A DNA stretch of 12,030 bases from Treponema sp. (GCA_009786675.1 WQRP01000023.1:1-12030), one strand, 5' to 3'. Positions 6,568 through 12,030 are shown, numbered from the stretch's first letter. Notes: generated by a model not told the origin, from the letters alone. Made by a program: numbers and translations.

Positions 6568-7881
6568 TTGAAAGAGAAAGGATTCGTGCAGAACGGCACG
6601 GCGGGTAACGGCGTCGGATTTTTCGAGAACGGAATTTCCAAGAAGCAAAAGATCATTTCGGTTTACGTGCAGTCAACCGGAAGCAACGTAAGGGTACTTG
6701 ACGGCGGTCTCCAGCCGGTTGAAATCGACGGCGGGCTGGACATCGAGCGAAGCGTCTGCCAGTATTGCGCCGGCGACGACGGCAAGTGCTGGCAGATGCA
6801 TTCGAACGAGATTCAGGAATCGAGTCGCCAGGGCAAACCGCAAATTTACCGGTGCGAACTGGGGCTGATGTTTTGGGTCAGCCCCATCTATGTGGACGGA
6901 AAATTCTCGGGCGCCCTGCGCGGCTCCGGTTACGTGAGTCCCGACGCCGGCGGCTACGGGAAATTCTGCAACAAGGCCATTCCCGCGCAGGAATTTACCT
7001 CCCGCGTCTCGGCCTTTCCCGTGGGCGACGTCGAAAAAATCGAGTCCCTTGCCCAGATGCTGCTGCTGTGTTCCGAATCCCTTTCGGAGGGCGGCGGGAA
7101 CTACCACGAAATGTTCAGGGTTCGCCACGAGCAGCAGGCATCCCTGTCCACGCTGGTCGAGGAGCTAAGAAGAAAACACCCCGAGGGGCCGGTTCTTCTT
7201 AGCTATCCCCTGGACAAGGAGCGCAGGCTTATCTCCGTGCTTCGCCAGGGGGATACGAAAAAGGCCGAAGGGCTGCTCAACGAGATCCTGGCGGTTCTGG
7301 TGTTCAACAACAGGGACAACTTTCCTTACATCCAGCTTAGGGCGCTGGAGCTGGCCGTGTTGCTTACGCGGACCGGAACGAATTTCATCAGCGCCACCGC
7401 CGTGGAGAACAACGCCCGCTACCTGAAGCAGATTCAGGAGGCCAAGTCCATCGAGGATCTTACCGGCATTCTGCACGTCATCGTGGAGAACGTGGCCGAG
7501 CAGATTGTCTCGTTCCAGGGCCTGCCCCACGCCTCGGCCATGCGTAAGGCGGAACTTTTTATCCGGGAAAACCTTACCCGCAAAATCAGCCTGGGCGAAA
7601 TCGCCAAGATAGCCGGCCTTTCCGCGCCATATTTCAGCACGATTTTTAAGGAGGAGATGGGCGAAAACCTTTCCAGTTACGTGAACCGGCAAAGGGTGGA
7701 AAAGGCCAGCAAGCTTCTTCTGGAGACGGATTTGACCCTTAGCGAGATCGCCGCAAGCTGCTGTTTCCAGGATCAAAGCTGGTTCTCGAAAATCTTCAAG
7801 TCCTTTACCGGGATAAGCCCGGGCAAGTACCGGCGCCAGGGAGGCCCCGTAAGCGGACTGCGGAGCAACACAGGCGAGTAG
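6568..7881 (+). CDS. PocR-sensor AraC-family transcription regulator, copy 2
   Basis: A 437-residue paralogue of the preceding gene with the same order: a PocR-type sensor (~20-150) with VCQYC (63-67), CWQMH (74-78) and YRCELGLMFWVSP (94-106); a helical middle (~215-318); and an AraC domain (~325-423) ending TGISPGKYRR. Whole phrases are shared with copy 1, for example GLSAPYFSTIFK, RVEKAS and DQSWFSKIFK, and the DNA there is also nearly identical, while the sensor halves are much more diverged. This points to tandem duplication followed by sensor change. The start is uncertain: TTG at 6568 has AAGG five bases before it, and GTG at 6586 is an alternative. The gene contains a striking hairpin at 7163-7204. 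Its stop codon lies nine bases before the promoter of the MATE operon, which it may regulate. Confidence 0.84.
   Translation: MKEKGFVQNGTAGNGVGFFENGISKKQKIISVYVQSTGSNVRVLDGGLQPVEIDGGLDIERSVCQYCAGDDGKCWQMHSNEIQESSRQGKPQIYRCELGLMFWVSPIYVDGKFSGALRGSGYVSPDAGGYGKFCNKAIPAQEFTSRVSAFPVGDVEKIESLAQMLLLCSESLSEGGGNYHEMFRVRHEQQASLSTLVEELRRKHPEGPVLLSYPLDKERRLISVLRQGDTKKAEGLLNEILAVLVFNNRDNFPYIQLRALELAVLLTRTGTNFISATAVENNARYLKQIQEAKSIEDLTGILHVIVENVAEQIVSFQGLPHASAMRKAELFIRENLTRKISLGEIAKIAGLSAPYFSTIFKEEMGENLSSYVNRQRVEKASKLLLETDLTLSEIAASCCFQDQSWFSKIFKSFTGISPGKYRRQGGPVSGLRSNTGE
7163..7204 (+). repeat. Perfect 12-bp inverted repeat inside the copy 2 regulator gene
   Basis: AGCTAAGAAGAA (7163-7174) and TTCTTCTTAGCT (7193-7204) are exact reverse complements around an 18-base loop that itself contains CCCCGAGGGG. 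It encodes the linker between sensor and helical region (about residues 199-212). The left arm uses CTA, AGA, AGA and AAA, codons that are scarce in the surrounding GC-rich genes. The structure is seen directly; any role in mRNA folding or translation pausing is inference. Confidence 0.7.
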
Positions 7882-7890
7882 TTACGACAA

Positions 7891-7919
7891 TTGACCTTGT
7901 TCCCCATTGATCGTAATAT
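7891..7919 (+). promoter_or_regulatory. Sigma-70-type promoter of the MATE-HAD operon
   Basis: TTGACC (7891-7896) and TAATAT (7914-7919) are separated by exactly 17 bases, each differing from consensus at one or two bases. A start near 7926 would give a leader of about 50 bases to the preferred ATG at 7979. This is the best housekeeping promoter I see in the window. Confidence 0.7.
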
Positions 7920-7930
7920 GGGGAACAAGG
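7895..7930. promoter_or_regulatory. Perfect 13-bp inverted repeat operator overlapping the MATE promoter
   Basis: CCTTGTTCCCCAT (7895-7907) and ATGGGGAACAAGG (7918-7930) are exact reverse complements with a 10-base centre. The left arm fills the -35 edge and the spacer; the right arm covers the -10 end and the expected start site. No T-run follows, so an intrinsic terminator is unlikely. The arrangement suits a dimeric repressor blocking RNA polymerase. Which protein binds is unknown. Confidence 0.6.
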
Positions 7931-7978
7931 AAAGTAGTTAGTTAAACCGTGTCGGAAACAAGGGCCGAGGCGCCGGCC

Positions 7979-9391
7979 ATGAACAGAAATTACGCCGGGA
8001 CGCACGCCGCCGACCGCTTGGGCACCGAACCCATAGGTAGGCTTCTCCTCCGTTTTTCCATCCCCGCCGTCACCGGAATGCTGGTAAGCGGTACCTACGC
8101 CGTCGTCGATCGCATCTTTATCGGGCAGGCCGTCGGCGAAATGGCCCTGGGCGGCCTTTCGCTGGTAATGCCCCTTATGACCGTCTCGCTGGCGTTTGCC
8201 ATGCTGTTTGGCATCGGCGCGGCGAACATGATTTCCATGCGGCTGGGACAGGGTCGAAAACAGGATGCGGAAAACGCCCTGGCGCACTGCTTTTTTTTGC
8301 TTCTGGGCACTGGCATTTTGATGACCGTCGTGGGCATCATCTTTCTGGATCCGATCCTTTCCCTGCTGGGCGCGCCGGAGGGCAGCGCGGCTCTGGGCTA
8401 TGCCCGCGGTTACTTCCGCGTCATTCTGTTCGCCTCGGTGTTTAGCCTTTTGGCCTTCGGTTTTTCCCACTGCACCAGGGCGCAGGGCTTTCCCGTCATC
8501 ACCATGGTTGCCCTGCTTATCGGCGCGATTCTTAACATCGTTTTTGACGCGCTTTTTATCCTGGTTTTTGACTGGGGCGTCGCGGGTGCTGGCTGGGCCA
8601 CGGTTGTCGCGCAGGGCGTTTCCATGGTGTGGATACTTAAATTCAGCATGGGGAAAAAGGCGGCGGTTAGGCTTAACCTGAAAACGTTCAGGCCGTCCCT
8701 TGCCATTGTCGCGCAGATTGTGTCGTTTGGTTCGGCGCACTTTCTTTTTCAGATTACCATGTCCGGCGTGCAGCTTTTGTATAATTTAAGCATGGGCTGG
8801 TACGGCGCGGCGGCCCTGGGGATCGCGAACGGCGGCGACATCGCCCTTGCCGGACATAATATTGTCGGCGTTATTCACATGTTAATCTTTATGCCAATCT
8901 TCGGCATAAACCAGGGGGCGCAGCCTTTGCTGGGGTACAACTACGGGGCAAAAAAGTTCCACCGCGTTTTTCGTACATACCGGCTTGCCGTCGCGGCCGG
9001 CACGGCGATCTGCACCTTGGGATTCGCCGTGATCATGCTGTTTCCCGTTCAACTGGTGGGCATGTTCGTGTCGCAGGCCGATCCCGCGCTGCTGTATTTC
9101 GCCCCGCGCGCCATGCGGATCATGTCCATCCTGATGCCCACGGCGGGCTTTATGGTTATCTCCACGACTTTCTTCGTGGTGACGGGTCGTCCGAAAATAT
9201 CAATCCTTCTGTCCCTGTTGCGCCAGTGCCTGATTCTTGTTCCCTTCATTTTTATTTTTGGCAGGGCATGGGGGCTGTGGGGGGTTATCGCCGCCGCGCC
9301 GGTTGCCGACGCGCTCGCGCTGTGCATTACCGGCACGATGATATTTTTTGAGTTACGCAAACTAAAAAACGCAAAGGAGCAAGCGACATGA
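7979..9391 (+). CDS. MATE-family multidrug efflux transporter (MepA-like)
   Basis: An inner-membrane antiporter that exports cationic drugs or metabolites using a sodium or proton gradient. The 470-residue product has about twelve hydrophobic segments. It begins with the family pattern LGTEPIGRLLLRFSIPAVTGMLV, then YAVVDRIFIGQAVGE and GIGAANMISMRLGQG; midway comes FMPIFGINQGAQPLLGYNYGA, the matching block of the second six-helix half. This resembles MepA-type members more than NorM or DinF. I prefer the ATG at 7979 because GAGG lies eight bases upstream; the in-frame GTG at 7949 lacks a ribosome site and would add ten residues (MSETRAEAPA). Expression probably depends on the promoter and operator at 7891-7930. 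It overlaps the HAD gene by four bases. The true substrate is not predictable. Confidence 0.9.
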   Translation: MNRNYAGTHAADRLGTEPIGRLLLRFSIPAVTGMLVSGTYAVVDRIFIGQAVGEMALGGLSLVMPLMTVSLAFAMLFGIGAANMISMRLGQGRKQDAENALAHCFFLLLGTGILMTVVGIIFLDPILSLLGAPEGSAALGYARGYFRVILFASVFSLLAFGFSHCTRAQGFPVITMVALLIGAILNIVFDALFILVFDWGVAGAGWATVVAQGVSMVWILKFSMGKKAAVRLNLKTFRPSLAIVAQIVSFGSAHFLFQITMSGVQLLYNLSMGWYGAAALGIANGGDIALAGHNIVGVIHMLIFMPIFGINQGAQPLLGYNYGAKKFHRVFRTYRLAVAAGTAICTLGFAVIMLFPVQLVGMFVSQADPALLYFAPRAMRIMSILMPTAGFMVISTTFFVVTGRPKISILLSLLRQCLILVPFIFIFGRAWGLWGVIAAAPVADALALCITGTMIFFELRKLKNAKEQAT

Positions 9392-10059
9392 ACACTAAGT
9401 ACAGGAGCGTCATTTTTGACTGCGACGGCACGCTGATTGACACGCTGGAGGATATCGCCGCCGCGATGAACCAGGCCCTTGAAACGCATGGTTTCCCCAC
9501 TTTGCGAACCGAGGAATACCGTAACAAGGTGGGTTGGGGCATCGTAAAGCTGGCGGCCCTTGCCCTGCCGGAAGGGTCGCGAACCGACGAAAACGCCCAA
9601 AAACTAGGAAGCTATGCCGCAAACCTAATGGAGGAACAGCCGGCGGAAAAGAGCCTTTCCAAAGCCTATCCTGGCGTTCGGGAACTGCTGACGGAGCTTA
9701 AGTCAAGAAAAGTAAAAATCGCCGTCCTTAGCAACAAGGCCGACGCGACCCTGCACCGTGTAATGCACGATTTTTTCTCGCCGCTGGTTTTCGACGCGGT
9801 CTGCGGCCTGCGCCCGGGCATTGCCCCCAAGCCCGATCCCGCGGCGGCTTGGGAGATGCTGGCCGAGATGGGCAAGAACCCCCACGAAACGGTTTTCGTG
9901 GGCGATTCCGAAATCGACATGGAAACGGCCCTAAACTCCGGGTGTTTCCCGCTGGGCGTTACCTGGGGTTTTCGTTCCAAGGACACCCTGCAAAAGGCCG
10001 GCGCGGCGCGGATAATCGACAAGCCGGAGGAGCTTTGGGAGCTTATTGGGAGAAGGTGA
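9388..10059 (+). CDS. HAD-superfamily hydrolase, phosphoglycolate phosphatase-like
   Basis: A 223-residue cytoplasmic phosphatase of the HAD Gph/PGMB-like group. All four HAD motifs are present: DCDGTLID with nucleophile D11 and acid D13, motif II VLSNKAD with S115, motif III K148 in PKPDP, and motif IV VGDSEIDM with D173 and D177. A helical cap (about residues 18-90) lies between motifs I and II, as in class C1 enzymes. Phosphoglycolate phosphatase is the nearest named match, but many such enzymes act on other small phosphates. The ATG overlaps the MATE stop as ATGA, and AAGGAG stands eight bases upstream, so the two proteins are translated together. The pairing with a transporter may mean that one exports what the other makes, but that is inference. 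Confidence 0.87.
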   Translation: MNTKYRSVIFDCDGTLIDTLEDIAAAMNQALETHGFPTLRTEEYRNKVGWGIVKLAALALPEGSRTDENAQKLGSYAANLMEEQPAEKSLSKAYPGVRELLTELKSRKVKIAVLSNKADATLHRVMHDFFSPLVFDAVCGLRPGIAPKPDPAAAWEMLAEMGKNPHETVFVGDSEIDMETALNSGCFPLGVTWGFRSKDTLQKAGAARIIDKPEELWELIGRR

Positions 10060-10078
10060 GCCTGCCTCGATACCTTCT
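10051..10078 (+). terminator. Possible weak terminator at the end of the MATE-HAD operon
   Basis: AGAAGGT (10051-10057) and ACCTTCT (10072-10078) form a stem that overlaps the HAD stop codon. Inside it GAG-cctgc-CTC can extend the stem past a three-base bulge. Only a short T-containing stretch (ATCGTTTCC) follows, so the evidence for termination is modest. Confidence 0.35.
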
Positions 10079-10125
10079 ATCGTTTCCAAGCCCTGCTCCT
10101 CTCCAAACCTTCGGCCTTTCGCAAT

Positions 10126-10171
10126 AAATTCAACAGCATGACCCAAGGGGCTGCGGGTTCTCCCCCAAGGC
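10126..10171. repeat. Direct repeat, left copy, bounding the toxin-antitoxin patch
   Basis: This 46-base stretch, beginning AAATTCAACAGCATGACCC, recurs at 11377-11421 in the same orientation with two substitutions and one missing C (43 of 46 identical by eye). Both copies lie outside recognisable genes. It looks like a dispersed genomic repeat; function unknown. Confidence 0.8.
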
Positions 10172-10312
10172 AAGTGCTATTTCCTTGTCGAGCATTCTTC
10201 AAAAAAGCTTATCAGCTCTTCTTTTTTGGCTTCCCCTTTTGCCACGGTCGATGCCGTTTGCGATAAGCTCGGAATCAGGCTCAACTACATTGAAGCATCC
10301 GTTACGACGTAA
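10172..10312 (+). pseudogene. Possible remnant of a Fic-family protein C-terminus
   Basis: Plus-strand translation ending at the TAA 10310-10312 reads KKLISSSFLASPFATVDAVC then DKLGIRLNYIEASVTT. This resembles the winged-helix tail of many Fic proteins (hydrophobic helix, 'P..Tv..v...LGI', then a recognition helix), in which the usual 'L...GiL' ending would follow. Here a stop follows instead, and no Fic core (HPFxxGNGR) exists upstream, where the direct repeat and the HAD gene lie. If correct, it is a truncated leftover of an inserted gene. The match is by eye only. Confidence 0.35.
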
Positions 10313-10348
10313 TGTCCGGTGGGGCAATCGCCCTAAAGGGAGCATGGC

Positions 10349-10621
10349 ATGGAAATCGCTTGCACCTATTGGGAAGCCGACGACGGCCTGTTTGTGGGGT
10401 ATCTGAACGACTATCCGGACCATCTTACGCAGAGCCACGACCTTGCCGAACTGGAAGACATGCTTGCCGATCTGTACCAGATTCGACAAGAGGAAGAAAA
10501 GCGGCTGTCGCAAAAGCGAAAGACGGGAATTCTAGGGATGGCCTCCCAGCCGACCGCCGCCGTGGGCGGGAAGCCGTTCGGGGAACGGGCCTGGTTCAAC
10601 GGCTTTGGTCGTGTCGGATGA
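10349..10621 (+). CDS. HicB-like antitoxin, orphan, with atypical C-terminus
   Basis: A 90-residue protein whose first ~60 residues match small HicB-family antitoxins: a YWEADDGLFVGYLNDYPDHLTQ start (beta strands carrying the partial RNase H-like fold), then AELEDMLADLYQIRQEEEKR, a charged helix. HicB normally neutralises the mRNA-cleaving toxin HicA. After KRKTGILGMA (about residue 67), where related proteins usually end, about 23 further residues rich in Gly and Pro follow without family resemblance, perhaps read-through into non-coding DNA. AGGGAG lies six bases before the ATG. No HicA gene (60-80 residues with the conserved Gly-Ser-His region) is found on either side, so it is solitary or a remnant. 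The next gene belongs to a different antitoxin family. Confidence 0.6.
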   Translation: MEIACTYWEADDGLFVGYLNDYPDHLTQSHDLAELEDMLADLYQIRQEEEKRLSQKRKTGILGMASQPTAAVGGKPFGERAWFNGFGRVG

Positions 10622-10662
10622 GGACGGAGAAACGGCGTTACCCATAGCGAATCCTCTTGCGC

Positions 10663-10698
10663 TTGACAAGGCGCATGGCGCATACTATCGTATATGCG
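10663..10698 (+). promoter_or_regulatory. vapBC promoter with operator-like repeats
   Basis: A perfect -35 TTGACA (10663-10668) is followed at 17 bases by TATCGT (10686-10691), four of six to consensus. CGCATA (10679-10684) and TATGCG (10693-10698) form an inverted repeat across the -10, and GGCGCAT occurs twice in a row (10670-10683). VapB-VapC complexes typically bind such dyads to repress their own operon. Confidence 0.6.
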
Positions 10699-10709
10699 GG
10701 AGGCCTTCC

Positions 10710-10901
10710 ATGCAGGCTACTTTGGAATTGCCCGAGGCATTGCTTCGCAAAGCGATGGCCTTGACAAAAATCGCCACGGAAACGGAATTGGTTAAATTCG
10801 CGCTGGAAAACATTATCCGGCAAGAGGAAACCAGGAAGCTGGTGGATTATTTTGGGAAGGTGGATTTGGACATCGACCTTGACAAGTTAAGAAGCCGATG
10901 A
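10710..10901 (+). CDS. VapB-type antitoxin
   Basis: A 63-residue protein, MQATLELPEALLRKAMALTK at the start, with a short beta strand then helices (TETELVKFALENII) as in small dimeric DNA-binding antitoxins of the VapB type. The C-terminal part, LVDYFGKVDLDIDLDKLRSR, matches the 'GkvdwdiDld.lR.R' tail that blocks the active site of the partner PIN toxin. The ATG at 10710 is preferred over the earlier in-frame GTG at 10605 because GGGAGG is six bases upstream and the promoter lies at 10663-10691. The stop overlaps the toxin start as ATGA, so antitoxin and toxin are co-translated. It is expected to bind the dyad at 10679-10698. Confidence 0.8.
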   Translation: MQATLELPEALLRKAMALTKIATETELVKFALENIIRQEETRKLVDYFGKVDLDIDLDKLRSR

Positions 10902-11278
10902 ATATTCTTGTCGATTCCTCCGCATGGATCGAATATTTTAGGGGAAACCAGGATTATGCGTTTTTGACCGACCTCATCAACGCCGATACGATATGCACGA
11001 ACGATGTCGTTTTGGCGGAATTACTGCCATCGATTATTCACAGGAAAGAACACAAGTTGGCGGAGTTGCTGGGTTTCGTGAGAAACCGCGCGCTTGCGAT
11101 TGACTGGCGGGAAATACGGGACATACAGCTTCTAAACCTGAAGCGCGGAAACAACAATATCGGCATTCCCGATATAATTATCGCGCAGAATTGTATGCAA
11201 CACAAAATTGGGATAATAGCCAGGGACAAACACTTTGAGGCAATGGCCGCATACACGCCATTGGAAATACACTCATAG
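10898..11278 (+). CDS. vapC: VapC-type PIN-domain ribonuclease toxin
   Basis: A 126-residue PIN-domain protein. The acidic residues that hold magnesium in this fold are all present: D6 in ILVDSSAWIEYFRG, E41 in VVLAELLPSI, D92 in IGIPDIIIAQ and D110 in IIARDKHFEAMA. VapC toxins are endoribonucleases that cut tRNA or rRNA and stop growth when VapB is lost. Length and motif spacing are normal, so the toxin is probably intact. It overlaps vapB by four bases. Codons in this pair are more AT-rich than those of the upstream operons, which fits lateral arrival. Confidence 0.87.
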   Translation: MNILVDSSAWIEYFRGNQDYAFLTDLINADTICTNDVVLAELLPSIIHRKEHKLAELLGFVRNRALAIDWREIRDIQLLNLKRGNNNIGIPDIIIAQNCMQHKIGIIARDKHFEAMAAYTPLEIHS

Positions 11279-11376
11279 CGCAGTTAACGCACGTTTTGTC
11301 ATACCGCCAAAACCCGGACACTGGCTTTATTTCCAGCATATTTGCTCCCAAACTAAGTAAAGACGAATTTCACGAG

Positions 11377-11421
11377 AAATTCAACAGCATGACCCAAGGG
11401 ACTGCGGATTCTCCCCAAGGC
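11377..11421. repeat. Direct repeat, right copy, bounding the toxin-antitoxin patch
   Basis: This copy matches 10126-10171 in the same orientation with two G-to-A differences and one C fewer. Together the copies enclose the Fic-like remnant, the HicB-like gene and vapBC, about 1.2 kb of cargo. Read on the minus strand both encode the string RSPLGHAVEF, but neither frame is a credible gene. Confidence 0.8.
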
Positions 11422-11434
11422 GAATCCTTTTTCA

Positions 11435-11710
11435 TGCCTTTCGTTCGAAATCACATGGCCTTTAGGCAAACATTTTTGCATGAAACGTGTCAAGGAAATA
11501 CTCAAGCGCTGATTTGTTTTCGTTCGTAACGGGACGAAGCACGATATATACGAAAATCCACGGACAAACACGTCCACCCAAGTCCCCCGTCATTCAGATG
11601 TAAATGAACTGGTTGCAAAGGCAATACTCAAGTTTTTCTCGCAGTAGGTATTTCCAAATTAAATCCGACACCCTGCCTTCCGTTCGAAAAACCTTGACCT
11701 TTATGCAGAA
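11435..11710. repeat. Pair of diverged direct repeats
   Basis: TGCCTTTCGTTCGAAA (11435-11450) recurs as TGCCTTCCGTTCGAAA (11674-11689), and similarity continues for about 18 more bases at lower identity. Between them AATACTCAAG occurs twice, ending at 11506 and 11632. The units are in the same orientation but in different order, as expected of decayed repeat DNA. Confidence 0.5.
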
Positions 11711-11889
11711 ACCCGGCAAAATAATACAATGAGGCAAAATCCCGCCTTTACAAACGCAATTTCCCCCGCAAGCAAGCAAATTATGGGAAAACGCGCGGCT
11801 TTGTCAAGTACCTAATCGACTAAATTCGCATTTTTTTAAGACTTTTTTTTCCACATTCACGAAAAATACCCACGGCTATACGTCCCGCC

Positions 11890-11910
11890 ATCCAAAGACG
11901 GGCTTTGGAT
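11890..11910. repeat. Perfect 8-bp stem-loop
   Basis: ATCCAAAG (11890-11897) and CTTTGGAT (11903-11910) flank the five-base loop ACGGG. No T-run follows in either direction, so it is not a standard terminator. It could be an RNA structure or a protein site upstream of whatever lies beyond the right edge. Confidence 0.45.
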
Positions 11911-12030
11911 ACAGCGGCGGCACTCTAATTCCTGGGTCGTCTTGTATATACATACCCAAAGCAAAGGAGACAAACGTTTCAAACGAACTGCGGGGAACCT
12001 GAGTGCGCACGGCCGCGGATTCGTGGCGGG

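Larger units (their letters stand above)
11279..12030. other. AT-richer region without a convincing gene
   Basis: No open frame here has family motifs with a good ribosome site. The frames at 11296-11529 (+), 11353-11577 (-) and 11594-11779 (-) cross repeats and look spurious. Visible structure includes the right direct-repeat copy (11377-11421), degenerate repeats (11435-11470 with 11674-11710; 11491-11506 with 11616-11632), two T tracts (11832-11838 and 11844-11851) and a perfect stem-loop at 11890-11910. At the right edge AAAGGAG follows GTATATAC near 11944-11969, and a GTG at 12003 could begin a gene that leaves the window, but the evidence is too thin to call it. Confidence 0.55.

Noticed and set aside
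7895..7930. Intrinsic terminator after the second regulator gene
   Set aside because: The stem is perfect but no T-run follows on either strand, and it coincides with a well-spaced promoter, so an operator fits better.
10172..10348. A hicA toxin gene upstream of the HicB-like gene
   Set aside because: Translations of both strands show no HicA-like glycine-serine-histidine region and stops interrupt the frames; the only likeness found is to a Fic tail.
10312..10647. Alternative frame over the HicB-like gene
   Set aside because: The product is Arg-rich without motifs, while the frame from 10349 has a ribosome site and a HicB-like core.
10126..11421. CRISPR array from the repeated sequence
   Set aside because: Only two copies exist about 1.2 kb apart, with genes between them and no regular spacers.
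11435..11460. tRNA T-arm (CGTTCGAAATC)
   Set aside because: The T-loop-like bases lack a proper 5-bp stem, and there is no acceptor or anticodon arm at correct distance; the same string recurs at 11674 as part of a repeat.
11296..11779. Three short open frames in the right-hand region
   Set aside because: They cross the direct repeats, lack ribosome sites and family motifs, and overlap on opposite strands; chance frames are more likely.

Overview
The window looks like part of a GC-rich bacterial chromosome. A spirochaete of the Treponema kind is my best guess. The reasons are the FliS / FlgN-like / PyrE / RluA order under a flagellar sigma-28 promoter, and tandem PocR-AraC regulators beside sugar and efflux genes. 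This is an inference from gene content; no rRNA or other taxonomic marker is present.

Layout. (1) 1-817 (+) is the C-terminal part of an SLBB-domain polysaccharide-export-type protein that runs in from the left edge. It converges on (2) 860-2335 (-), a complete xylulokinase (xylB). A perfect 11-bp hairpin between the two stop codons serves as a shared terminator. (3) 2336-2779 is a divergent non-coding region. It holds a xylB -10 box inside a dyad, several palindromes, and a strong sigma-28 promoter. (4) 2780-5121 (+) is a compact block: fliS (TTG start), a FlgN-like chaperone gene, pyrE, and an RluA-family pseudouridine synthase that may also have its own leaderless promoter. (5) 5204-7881 (+) holds two tandem, homologous regulators, each with a PocR-type sensor, a helical middle and an AraC-type DNA-binding domain. 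(6) 7891-10059 (+) is a two-gene operon, a MATE efflux transporter and a HAD phosphatase overlapping by ATGA. It sits behind a near-consensus promoter overlapped by a perfect 13-bp inverted repeat, a textbook operator arrangement. (7) 10060-11421 is an accessory patch: a probable Fic C-terminal remnant, an orphan HicB-like antitoxin and a complete VapBC-type toxin-antitoxin pair. It is bounded on both sides by copies of a ~46-bp direct repeat. (8) 11279-12030 is AT-richer with no convincing gene, but it has degenerate repeats and a perfect stem-loop.

How the parts may work together. fliS and the FlgN-like gene would supply late-stage flagellar export chaperones under FliA control, with pyrE and rluA as housekeeping passengers. 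The PocR-AraC pair lies directly upstream of the MATE-HAD operon. It may control that operon, although the operator there is an inverted repeat rather than the direct repeats typical of AraC proteins. No wholly new system is evident. The most unusual signals are the MATE operator/promoter, the paired PocR regulators with a rare-codon hairpin inside the second, and the repeat-bounded toxin-antitoxin patch.
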